Part shown: positions 12,101 through 21,900 of the stretch, piece after piece | Layout of the letters: every line of letters begins with the position of its first letter | How positions within the stretch are numbered: the stretch's first letter is position 1 | Assembly (NCBI GenBank): GCA_040954595.2 | Contig: CM082585.2 | Location: 4,278,001 to 4,342,000 of the forward strand | DNA from: Balanoglossus misakiensis | Taxonomy: Eukaryota; Hemichordata | Direction of reading: 5' to 3' | DNA length: 64,000 bases | Notes under the pieces: generated by a model | The model's input: only the letters and a program-made list of their open reading frames with translations | The model's database searches: none | What the model was told of the DNA's origin: nothing | Position numbers and translations under genes: made by a program

Positions 12101-15100
12101 ACATTGTGACCCTTTGGGGGAGCGAGTGGAGCGCCCTCAAAGGGAGTAATTAAGTTTAAGTGTTGTGACCTTTGACATCAAACTTCAAGACGGGTTAGCC
12201 TGCGTTCGCAACTCGTTTGAGTTTTTTACACGTTTTTGTCATCTTTCATGCGGTCTATCCCCGCATTTTGGGACGCTTTTACGAAAGCACGGTTCACTGT
12301 TCGTTTCTCCGACTACGATCACAAACGTCAGTCATCTACAGACACATTACATCGATTTATTCATCAACATGCTGAGTCGCATAGCAGCAGCTAAGAGGCC
12401 GACTACACGAGGCAAGGCGAGAGGTAGAAAAACTTCTGCAAATCAACCTGACGGACTTGATCAGTTTGTTTCATCGGACATAGCTTCGGAAATTCTGTCT
12501 GAGTTCCGAGCCCTGAGAGAAGAGGTAAACAGCATCAAGGCCGATATCCATTCAGGGCAGAAATCGTTCCCATGCACAGACAACGGGATCGAAATTCAGC
12601 CCGCCAACGGACACAGCAACGTTGCAAACGCTACAAACTCGCAACATTCTGGCGGGAATGACACTGCCGCGCCTAACATTGATCAGCTGAGAAGCATGAT
12701 GGCCGCTGTCACACAACTTCAGCGTGACTTGCGAGAGGCGCAGCACAACTACGTTCCCGATTTTCTCAACACAACGCAGGACTTTGGTTCCAATTTTAAG
12801 TTGGGTAAGTCTCAACGTTTTCTGACGAGAAAAGACAAGGCTACGGTGTCCGTATCTTGGCCGCATATGACAGCACAACCCCGACCATTCGGAGCCGGCA
12901 AGGAAATCAGTTACGATTCCATGACTATGAACGAATTTGTCGAGGGCTATACATCAATCTTGCTCTCAGACACGATCTCAGCCACCGAAAAGCGTGTACG
13001 CCTACAACACTTAAATATGCTCATGCGGTTCGCGTCCGTGTACCCATGGGACGCAGTGTTGAAGTTCCATGGGGCCTTTTTACAAGACATCGAGTGTGGC
13101 CACCGGAGTTGGGATAGCGACGGTCACGACCTCAAAGAATTATACTTGTATCCCCGGGCATCTGAGGTCAAATCAAAGTCCCCCCTACCCACAAAATCGG
13201 GCGATCTCGTCCAGTTTTGTTGGGCATTCAACCTCGAGGGTCGGTGCAACGACGGCAGCTCATGCAAGTACAAACACATTTGCAGTGCTTGCCACAAGTT
13301 CAGGAAGAGGCAGGAGAGTCACCCTAAGCTAAAATGCCCATACAATGATCCAAAGTTCAGAGAGGAACGGTCGAAGCAGCAAAGTGACAAGAAAAATCAG
13401 GTCAGGAACAGGAACGAATTTAACCAGAGACATTTGTTGGACCGCAGTGTCCAAACGGATTGGTGTCTTTATGACAATAACAACCAACATGAATTTTCTT
13501 GTGAATTCAAACAGAATGATTCAGAGAATTTGACAGCTACTGAAACACTTCTCAGTACCTTTCCTATTGATAGTACCATGTCTTCACACAATGAAATTTC
13601 AGGTCACAGTGTTCCACTCAACATGAATATTTCAGACGATGCTGGGTACGCGTCTGAGGATCCAGCTTGTGATGACGGCACACACTGTTTAGGCATTCCA
13701 GTTTCACCTACACCGGTAGTTACAAATATTACAAGTCAGGATGAACCATACTTTCATCACGATCAAAAATTGTCCAGCTGTGATACGTTCACAAAAATTG
13801 AGTCTAATGTGCCACAACAGTTACAATCTGAATCCTCCCACGATTGCGACCTTGGCATGGCCCAGGCTAACAACAGCGATTATGACTCTAACAACCCAGA
13901 TTGTGATGTTGGCATTCGTAATCCAGACCCCCAATTTGTCCCATCAGTCATCAACAATAACAATCATGACATGCCTGTTGATATATTGTCCAACATGCCA
14001 CAACATCCACAATCCGGGTCCTCCTACAATAGTAATTGTGATTTTATCCAGGCAGGTATCATAGATGATATGCAGCATACCTCAACAACAGATACACTTT
14101 CAGATCCGCATATGGCAGATTGTGATTTTGAACAAAGTCAGAGCGCTCACATCCCAATAGAGTATTGGCCACCCCCATTGCCCCCCACAGCCTCACTGTC
14201 TATTCAAAATCATGTCACAGTTTACAATTCAAATTTACCCAATTACAAGGGGGGCCGCATTCCAGTTCAGTCAAATTTATGCATTCCAATTTGGCGAGCT
14301 AAACTACAAGGGTATGATGACTATGCAGTTTGTGACTTCTTAGAATTTGGATGGCCATTGAATTACACATTATCCCATCACCCACTTCCAGTTTCCACCA
14401 ACCACAAATCAGCAGTGCTGTACCCAGATCACGTAGACAGATATATCTCTAAGGAGGTAGCCCTAGGCGGTTCAGTCGGGCCCTTTCACGACTATCCCTT
14501 TGACAAACCTCTTATGTTATCCCCGCTTCAAACTGTTGACAAGAAGGGTTCGCCGGATCGGCGGGTGGTCATCGATCTGAGTTTCCCTATCGGCCACTCA
14601 GTGAATGATGGGATACCTTCTGATTTCTATTTGGACGGGCCTTTTTCCTTGACCTACCCTGGCGTCGATGATCTCACTAAGCTTATCAGAATAAAAGGCC
14701 CTGGTTGTCTACTTTACAAGCGTGATTTGAAACGGGCTTATCGCCAAATTCCTGTCGATCCGCATGACTATTTCCTATTGGGGTACAGGTGGAGAGAAAT
14801 GATTTTCTTTGACACTAAATGCCCTTTGGGTTACGAATGGCCTCCATTGCATGCCAGCGCACTACCAATGCAGTCCGGTATATATCACAACAGGAGGGAA
14901 GCGATTGTGTGAATTATTTAGATGATTTTGCTGGTGCGGAATCAGTCGATAAGGCTGATTTTGCATTCACTCAGTTGGGCAATTTACTTATTGCGCTTGG
15001 TCTTGATGAATCACCGGGAAAAGCTTGTTCCCCGTCCCCAGTAATGACCTTCCTGGGTCGGCAATTCAACACTATCGACATGACTATGAGTGTGCCACAG

Positions 15101-17314
15101 CAAAAACTTGACGAAACTAAACAGTACCTCCCCATGTGGTTGTCTAGGAAACGGTCTAATAAAAGAGAATTACAGTCCCTTATCGGTAAACTGGCCTTTC
15201 TGGCAGGTTGCGTCAGGCCAGGGCGGGTCTTTATCTCAAGGTTATTAGACAAGTTGCGCACGCTGCGACGTCAACATCATCGTTTCCATATCAATGCCGA
15301 GTTCAAAAAAGATATTCTGTGGTGAACCTCATACCTAGAGCATTTCAATGGTATATCAATGTTACCCACTGGGGATTGGGGGTTCCCAGACCAATTTCTC
15401 ACGACAGATGCATGCTTACTAGGGGCCGGTGGCACCTTTCTGGATGAGTATTTCCATTGCCAATTTCCCCAAACCATTCGTGACAAAGAACACCACATCA
15501 GCATTCTCGAATTCTTGACTGTAATGGTTGCATGTAAACTGTGGGCCACTCAACTAACGGGCAGACAATTTATCATTCAGTGTGATAACGAAGCCACCGT
15601 TCACGTCCTTAACTCCGGTCGTACGAGAGATCCCCTCATGTTGAAATGCGCTAGGGAAATATGGTTCGTTGCTGCCCAGTATCAGTTTCAAATCAAGGCA
15701 GTACATGTCAGCGGCGCTTCTAATCGTATTGCAGACACACTTAGCCGTTGGGACACCGATGATCGTAGCCATGCCAAATTCATAGAATTGACAGGGGCTA
15801 AACAATTGACAGAAAAGTACGTCCACAGCACATTATTCAATTTCACTCATGACTGGTAATTTCTCCATTTTTCACAGGAGCAGAAGCCTTCAACAAAGGA
15901 TTAAGCATCCTCCACCGAAAGTGGACCTCTACCATTTCCGCTGCTTATGCACATGGGACAATTTCAAATTTTCATTCGCAGTGGAAAACTTACTTCCTGT
16001 TTTGCATTTTCTATGGTTTGAAGCCAGTTCCTGCCTCCCCAACCAGTTTGGCTTTGTTCGTTCAGTGTTTGTCGGCAACAATTAGAAATGTTGGTACCTT
16101 GAAAAACTACCTTAATGCAGTTCGCCTGCTCCACGAGTTGAATGGTTTTGACGGGCAAGTGGTTCATCATCTGTTTTTACGTTTAACTTTGGAGGGCATC
16201 GCACACACCTACCCTCAAGTTCCCAAACGCAAATTAGCCATCACGCCTTCTATCTTGCTTACCCTTTACAAGTTTTTGGATTTGTCAAAGCCGTTGGACA
16301 CCACACTTTGGGCAGCCTTTCTAACGGCCTTCCATTTATTTTTGCGCAAGTGTAACTTGGTTCCCCCGAGCCCAAATAAATTTGACCCATCTAAACACCT
16401 AGCCCGTCGCAACTTCAAATTCACATCAGTTGGAGTCGTTATCGCTACCACATGGTCCAAAACCAACCAGTGTCGGGCCACAATCCATTCAGTTCCAATC
16501 TTACAAATGCCAGGTTCACCACTGTGTCTAGTTACTGCTTTACGCCAGATGACCAGCGCCATCCTGCCCCTATGGCAAGCCCAGCATTTGTTTACCCCAG
16601 CAGGTCAGGGTTGTTAACATTAACCCACCATAGTTTCACAACTAAACTCCGGTCTCTACTGGATACAGCCGGTTTCCCATCACGGTCCTTTTCTGGCCAC
16701 AGTTTTCGCAGAGGGGGTGCCACAGCTGCGTTTTCAGCAAATGTTTGTGGGGAGCTTGTTCAAAGTCATGGGGACTGGAAATCTGGGGCTTACCTTTTGT
16801 ATCTGGAGATACCATTTTCAAAAAGGGTTGAGGTTTCAGAACGCATTAATGGTTATTTGCGCTCTTTCAAGGGTTGATTGTCTTTTCTTGTTTGCCACAT
16901 GTAATTTGCCTTCTGCATGCTACTTTTACAAATTGGCGTGTTCAGAGCATGGCCGTCTTTCATCCTTGGCCATTTTCGCGGGTCACCTGTAATAAACGAG
17001 GTGTTCCCGCCTCAGACAGCCAAGCTCTAGTGTTGTTCCACTTTTGTCTTTCAATAGTTAATTAAAAATGTACTGATTAACGCTACGGCGCTTTATCTAT
17101 TTAAAGTTACGCTTGGACGTGAACCAGGTGCATAATCTTGTTTCACTTGCAAAGAAACGCCCACTGCTGTGTCAATATGTATTTTTTTCTGCTCGATTTT
17201 TTGCAGGTGTCACCAAAATCCGACTTCAATTCTACCCTGTGTCTGTGTAATCACCTGACTGTTTTCAGTGCAATGGTTGGAGTTGTTGGATCTGACGGAC
17301 GATGCCAGGTTTAA
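6147..17314 (+). CDS. secreted two-CTLD plus polycystin/REJ-type GAIN-GPS protein, copy 1
   Basis: Thirteen exons: 6147-6258, 6389-6662, 7534-7601, 7912-8176, 8660-8736, 9239-9309, 9467-9557, 9920-10254, 10588-10696, 11027-11151, 11336-11564, 11884-11969, 17207-17314. They total 1950 nt (649 aa plus TAA), all in phase. The start at 6147 is chosen because its context is conserved in all three copies, and in copy 2 the upstream reading is closed. Residues 1-37 are a signal peptide; about 38-151 CTLD1 (FCERLGLRLV, FWIDARLIDNGRV, WKNQDC, VLCED); 152-265 CTLD2; 266-649 a GAIN-like region ending in a GPS (YWQNDGC, then CLCNHLTVF with predicted cleavage HL|T). The protein ends 18 residues after the cleavage site with no TM segment. 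The CLCNHLT GPS with VSPKS upstream is closest to the polycystin-1/REJ type. Likely role: extracellular ligand or sugar binding. No EPN or QPD sugar motif is evident. Confidence 0.75.
7140..7484. mobile_element. 345-bp foldback MITE with TTAA target duplication
   Basis: Inserted in intron 2 of copy 1 between TTAA (7136-7139) and TTAA (7485-7488). Copy 2 has the empty site GGCGTTAATGTGCG at the matching place, with one TTAA. The ends form long inverted repeats: AGGGACTAAGTCTCTCTCTC at the left pairs with GAGAGAGACTTTGTCCAT at the right, and pairing continues for roughly 150 bp per arm (for example ACACACAACTTCCATCC against GGATGGAAGTTGTGTGT). A TTAA duplication is typical of piggyBac-type transposition; the source element is not seen here. 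Confidence 0.85.
8757..8922 (+). repeat. dispersed repeat, direct orientation, in intron 5 of copy 1
   Basis: Homologous to 5740-5911 and to the reverse complement of the element upstream of copies 2 and 3. Landmarks are CGATGACTTTTGTATGAG, TTTCATTAAGTATACACAG and CCTGTTGCTTCCGGTAACAG. The corresponding intron of copy 2 keeps a shorter version at about 21200-21310. Confidence 0.5.
12110..12144. repeat. terminal hairpin at the 5' end of the retroelement
   Basis: CCCTTTG (12110-12116) pairs exactly with CAAAGGG (12138-12144), and the stem extends inward through GGG-AGCG against GCGCCC. It sits 4 bp inside the element's left boundary, where a recombinase recognition structure would be expected. 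Confidence 0.6.
12369..14818 (+). pseudogene. retroelement ORF: gag-like protein with CCCH zinc finger, fused to start of reverse transcriptase
   Basis: The frame is open from 12165, but the first likely start is ATG 12369 (MLSRIAAAKRPTTRGKARGR), after a non-conserved leader. An early segment (EILSEFRALREEVNSIKAD) looks coiled-coil. A zinc finger CX8CX5CX3H (C-WAFNLEGR-C-NDGSS-C-KYK-H) starts near 13218 and is followed by CSAC...H...C. After an acidic, Asn/Ser-rich linker, the RT begins near 14540 (VDKKGSPDRRVVIDLSFPIG) and continues through LYKRDLKRAYRQIPVDP. The frame is lost around 14812-14820, just before the PFGLR motif, which lies in the +2 frame. This could be decay or, less likely, recoding. 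Confidence 0.8.
14819..15859 (+). pseudogene. retroelement reverse transcriptase (YLDD) and RNase H
   Basis: This single frame carries the rest of the polymerase: MPFGLRMASIACQRTTNAV, the catalytic box VNYLDDFAG near 14914, then LGLDESPGKACSP and VMTFLGRQF. A TGA at 15323-15325 replaces what looks like a second Trp in the RT connection, and the same frame continues beyond it. RNase H follows from about 15395 with its acidic residues in TTDACLLGAGG, ISILEFLTVMVA, IQCDNEATVHVL and ASNRIADTLSRW. The frame ends at TAA 15857-15859. The layout matches the RT-RH of DIRS-order elements. Confidence 0.85.
15853..16876 (+). pseudogene. retroelement tyrosine recombinase, frameshifted
   Basis: The first part (15853-16617) includes an N-terminal helical domain (GLSILHRKWTSTISAAYA, FHSQWKTYFL) and the first catalytic Arg in LFLRKCNLVPPS. 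It runs into a stop at 16615-16617. The remainder continues in another frame (LLTLTHHSFTTKLRSLL), with HSFRRGGAT and HGDWKSGAYLLYL supplying the His-x-x-Arg, the His and Trp, and the nucleophilic Tyr. The shift lies at about 16605-16615. All recognisable catalytic residues of the family are still present across the two pieces. Confidence 0.82.
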
Positions 17315-18692
17315 TACAGGGGCGTCCGTTTGGTCTACAGAAGTGACAAAATAAGCTTATGGGACGAGTTCTAAACTAATAATGTACCATTCAAAATGTG
17401 TACGTGTTTTTTAGACGTTTGAAGCAAGAAGTGTTCATATTGCCGTTTTGGAAAGAGTTTTCAGGTAATAATGCATTAAGTAAAAAGCATAGATGTACAT
17501 TTAGCTAGAGGTGCCAAACACCTGTCCGAAAGAGAAGCGTTTGGATGAGAATTTGTTAGGTTGCGTTCGTCTATAATTGATTGTGTTTGTTCATATAGTT
17601 TGATGTCATTTATGCATTTCTTTGTAAACTGCCAAGATTGGATATATACCTGTATACATGGATCAATATTTCTGTTTGTAATAACCAGTACTGTTACTTG
17701 CTATTGTAATAACCCGTAATTGTACTTGTCATTAATTGATGGAGTTATAGTATCATGTAATTGAAAAAGTTTTTATATGTGTTTGACTTGTATTGCTCTG
17801 GTTTATTCTGGTTGCCATTAAAACGTACACTTATTGTGCATTGTGTATATGCGGTGTCTTTTTTCCACGACTCAATTGAGAGTTAAGGGACCGTTCAGTT
17901 TTTTTACGGCTGGGAGGGCGGCAAGTTTGTGTCATTGGTTTTCAAAATCAGGCCGACCCCCCTTTTACCCAATCCCCAAAATATGGTGAACCCCCCCCCC
18001 CCCACCCCGAAAACACTCGCCATTGTGATCATATATACACTGTATGCAATAAAGGGAAAGGGGCTCCTCACGCCACAATTATAAATTTCTTAAAGGAATG
18101 TCCCCCTCCCACCTAAGAAAATTTTGTAAAATATGTAGCTCAAAGTTGCATTTTAATGAACTCAAAAGAAAATTAACTCAATGTTTGGGAGGACCAACTT
18201 TACTTTTGCCACTCCACTCAAAGTTAGCATCGGTGGGGGTGGGGTGAAAGTACTCTGCCCTGGTACACTAGACAAACCGGCAAATAAATGAAATGTAGCG
18301 GAGAATGTAAGTTATCAAGTAAATTATCATCTGAATAATGCAAATGGAGATGATGTGGGAGGCTGTAGGATATTACAAATAAATTTTATAGAACTACAAA
18401 ATTTGAGAATAAGATATTTTGCCATCAATAAATTACAGCCACTCTTTCAGTTTCTACTTCAGAGCCCCATACCGGTAAGTTAACCCCTCTTAATCCGCAT
18501 TGTAGCATTATTATTAGCGTGGACAATGCACTGAAGGGAAAGTAATTAAATATATCTCACATGTGCACTCGAGAAATGTATACTTGCAGGACAATATGCT
18601 GAATTTCCACTTTTGCATCCAACAAAAATTGTATACACGATCCCCGCTGGTTATGACACGAACACTTTGATGATTAATACCACTTTAATTCG

Positions 18693-18814
18693 TTCAATTT
18701 ATCGATTAACCGGAAGCAACAAGTTTAATATTAATTAATTCCATTTCATCTTGCGACAGTCATAAAGATATTCATTAAATGTCACGCATTTCTTTACATG
18801 TGTATAATTAATAC
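18693..18814 (-). repeat. dispersed repeat, inverted orientation, upstream of copy 2
   Basis: The reverse complement matches 5740-5911 and 8757-8922 (GTTGCTTCCGGTTAA, ATGACTGTCGCAAGATGAAATGG, GAAATGCGTGACATTTAATGAAT). The equivalent before copy 3 is at about 26360-26480. Copy 1 has the same element in the opposite orientation upstream, so the upstream regions were assembled differently. Confidence 0.55.
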
Positions 18815-18937
18815 AAGAGGGAAAACATCTAACGCATAAATGAACGAACACGACACAGCGTCACCATATAGGACCCGATCTCTCTCTGCAGTGGTTACAA
18901 TTCTTTGCAAAACATACATAATTTGTCAAGATGTTCA

Positions 18938-18946
18938 TATATAAAA
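18938..18946 (+). promoter_or_regulatory. TATA-like element before copy 2
   Basis: TATATAAAA lies 31 bp before the start ATG and is conserved before copy 3 (26604-26612). Copy 1 has only a degraded TTATTTAAGATAA at the equivalent place. The spacing would give a 5' leader of only a few bases, so this may instead be an A/T-rich leader. Confidence 0.3.
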
Positions 18947-18976
18947 TACTCGCAGATTAGCCGCAAACTCGCAACC

Positions 18977-21900
18977 ATGGCTTGCCGGAGAAGCTGTAAG
19001 ATGTTAAAAGAATGTCGTGAAATACCTTTGAAGTTAACACTCATCGCTACATTCGTGATGTTGTCGATGACATTACTGCAGCAAGCACGTGAGACACTTA
19101 TTTTGGGTTTTGCATCTTCAGAAATTTTGAAGTTCCTCAAAACGGGAGCTCATCACATATCTTATATTTTATGATTGTTTAAAATGATTGTTATAAGAAT
19201 AACGATTTGATTTCCAGGTTGCGTTACCCACCACATTTTCCAGCCGATGGATCACCCTTCTGCCTACAATTTTTGTGAGCGATTAGGTCTTCGACTTGTT
19301 AAAGATGACAGCGAAGAAAAACACGCAGCTATAGTAAACAATTTAGAAGAACTAGGCTTTCTATCCACTCAATTCTGGATAGATGCTCGACTGATTGACA
19401 ACGAACGCGTAGTCACAAGAGACGGGGACATATTGACTCACAAGCCCAGGAGTACAGATTTTTCAGAGAATAATGGAGAGTGTCTCTCACTGGCGTGAGT
19501 TAAGCGTTTTCAAACCATATTCAAATATGAAGAAATGTGTGATTTGTGTGCTCATTATAATACAGCTAAACTTGAAGCAATCATTCTGTGTCATGCGCAG
19601 AAGCTCAGAATGGAAAATCAGTAGAGACAGAGATGCAGATTAACAATGGACAATATCTTCGAATCACAATTTTATCTCTTTTTTAATTTCGTACACATGT
19701 CTCCTTTTATGGAAAATTCAATCGGAAACTGTGAGATATGTCCATTTACCGTTGAACAAAAAACTTTCTCTGCAAAATGTGGTAAAACAATCTAACTCTG
19801 ATTTATTTTTGTTTCTGCCAATTTTAGATCATGTAGACTGAATTCTTCATTGTCTTTGGATCTGAGTCAAAAGTTTAGGAGAAATTGCAGAGAACGTTTT
19901 GCAGTATATATTATGAAAGGTGTACGGTTTGACTGGCGTTAATGTGCGACGATAAAATATATACTTACTTGAAGTTTTAATTCTCAGAATTGGCACATGG
20001 AAAAATGAAGATTGTGGCAACAGTAATACAATGGAAGTTTTATGTGAAAATGCTAGTAAGTTATTTATGCCACTTAGTGTACCTTATGACTGATCTACAT
20101 ATCCTTGTTGGTTCAAGTCTCAAGAAATGTTGTTGCAGTTTGCATCTTTAATTAGGTGACACAATCACCTCATTTATTTGTCAAAACATGCATTTGGTTT
20201 ATTTTCAGAATACTAGATAATTATCGGTGTATTTCGCCGTTTTACTTGAATACAGACGTAAAATAAAGGCTTAATTAGAGACCCCAAAATTGAAATCGAA
20301 GTAGACATTAATTTTATTTTTAAGGAAATAAATTATGTTTATTATCTCTTTTGTAGCTTCTTTCGACTTTACTACCACAGTCACGAAGGGTATGGTGGAT
20401 GCAGACCAGCTATGTGAGAAGTTGGGGTTACGTCTTCTAACCGACACAACTGAATGGAAATATGACCAGTACTGTGAAACCCCTTCAAGGTGGATATACT
20501 TCTGGATTGATGCCAACATCACGGCAGATGGCAATGTGAAGACAGCCAGTGGTTTAATATTGGAACATACGCCTTTTGCGCCCGGCCAGGCTTTTGAAGT
20601 CGGATTGTGTATTCGTGTACTGTGAGTCGCTCTTTGTCCCTGTCATAGGCGTTGGAACTTGCGAGATTACATTGGAGAAATAATGGCAGTTAAATGTGTG
20701 TATGCTTGTTGCAACACGTGTTTCTTATCTTAAAGGTTACAATCAGTATTTTGCACTATTTCTGGTATTTTATCAAGTTAATCTGCCGTATCGTCTGAAT
20801 TACAAAGCATAATTTGAGCATGATACTTTACAGCTAACGCTGATTGCAATACAATTCCTACATGTGCCTTACAACACGACAGACAGTGGATGTAAGAAAG
20901 TAATCGGAACCCTGTCCATGTGAAGATTGAGTTTTTATATTGAACGATTTTGGAAAACTAAGCCAGGGTATGCTTCATGGTTAATGATTTTATTAAAAAA
21001 TAACGCAAAATGTGGCCTTATGACCAACCCGCATTCTGTAGAGATCACTATTGACACTGTACAGTAATCATTGTACAAGTCTTAAACAATACTTTGTTAT
21101 ACAGATGTGCCAATGATGTTAAACTTACTTGGTTCACCGTAGACTGCAATGAACTTGAAAGGGTTATTTGTGAGGATAAAAGTAAGTATTTGGGACATTT
21201 TATCTCGCGATGACTTTTGTATGAGATTATTTTTACCGATTTCATTAGTATACACAGATAAAGGAATGCATGGCATCGAAATTATTTATGACTGTCTTGA
21301 CATGAAAGAAGATTGTTGACAACGGAGTAAAGATGTCCCCTGAAAATGTTATAATATATTCATGTACTATTTTTAAGTCATGAATGCCTTCTCAATTTTA
21401 GAAATACAGCACATAATATTTTAGCACCTCTCACATCATCTGTCTTTTACATTTGCAACATCCAGATAATGACTTGCTTCTGCTGCGGGAGAGGTTGGTC
21501 AAGATAAGTGACGATGAATTCAGAACAGCAGATGTGGTAAGAAAGGTTCCAATCATTTGAGACTGACGCAATGCACTGTCTTGTATAAAGCCACAAGTTA
21601 GCGAAATCCACTGAAGAGACAGAACATTTTTTGACAGCTAATGCTACATTCTAAATTAATTTTACATAATGCTATACACCACATACTATGTAATTGTCTT
21701 TACACGTCTATTAAAGGTCCTTATAGGATATGACTATTTTGTGACAACTAAAGCTATACACTAATTGATTCCGTATAAAGCTATAAAGCCACGTACTAAA
21801 TAATTGTCTATTCTTTGTCCAGGGTATTAGTGTAATTGACAAGATAGACACTTTAACCTCTGATCTGTCAAAGAAAAGTGTTATATTTAAAGGAAGAATT

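Larger units (their letters stand above)
12106..17063 (+). mobile_element. DIRS/Ngaro-like tyrosine-recombinase retrotransposon, decayed, in intron 12 of copy 1
   Basis: The boundaries come from the empty site in copy 2 (about 24571-24610), where ACTGTAAACATT is joined directly to AAAAATGTACTGA. In copy 1 the same flanks are separated by about 4958 bp. ATT occurs at both junctions, either a 3-bp shared target or a minimal duplication. The order is gag-like with CCCH finger, reverse transcriptase, RNase H, tyrosine recombinase. No integrase, no LTRs and no methyltransferase domain were seen. The coding region is broken by a frameshift at about 14812-14820, an in-frame TGA at 15323, and a frameshift at about 16605-16615, so this copy is not autonomous. 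I found no repeat of the 5' terminus near the 3' end, so Ngaro-type split direct repeats are unconfirmed. Confidence 0.88.
17315..18976 (+). repeat. inter-gene segment of the lectin-GAIN tandem unit (first copy)
   Basis: Nearly colinear with 24845-26642, and in part with 32337-33210 after copy 3. It contains the 3' flank of copy 1, a poly-C tract near 17989, and the upstream region of copy 2. No protein-coding exon was recognised. The reverse-oriented dispersed repeat (about 18693-18814) and a TATA-like element precede the next start codon. Confidence 0.75.

Noticed and set aside
12165-12368. Earlier in-frame start for the gag-like ORF
   Set aside because: The extension has little protein character and lies close to the element's terminal hairpin; ATG 12369 begins the basic, gag-like N-terminus. 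It remains possible.
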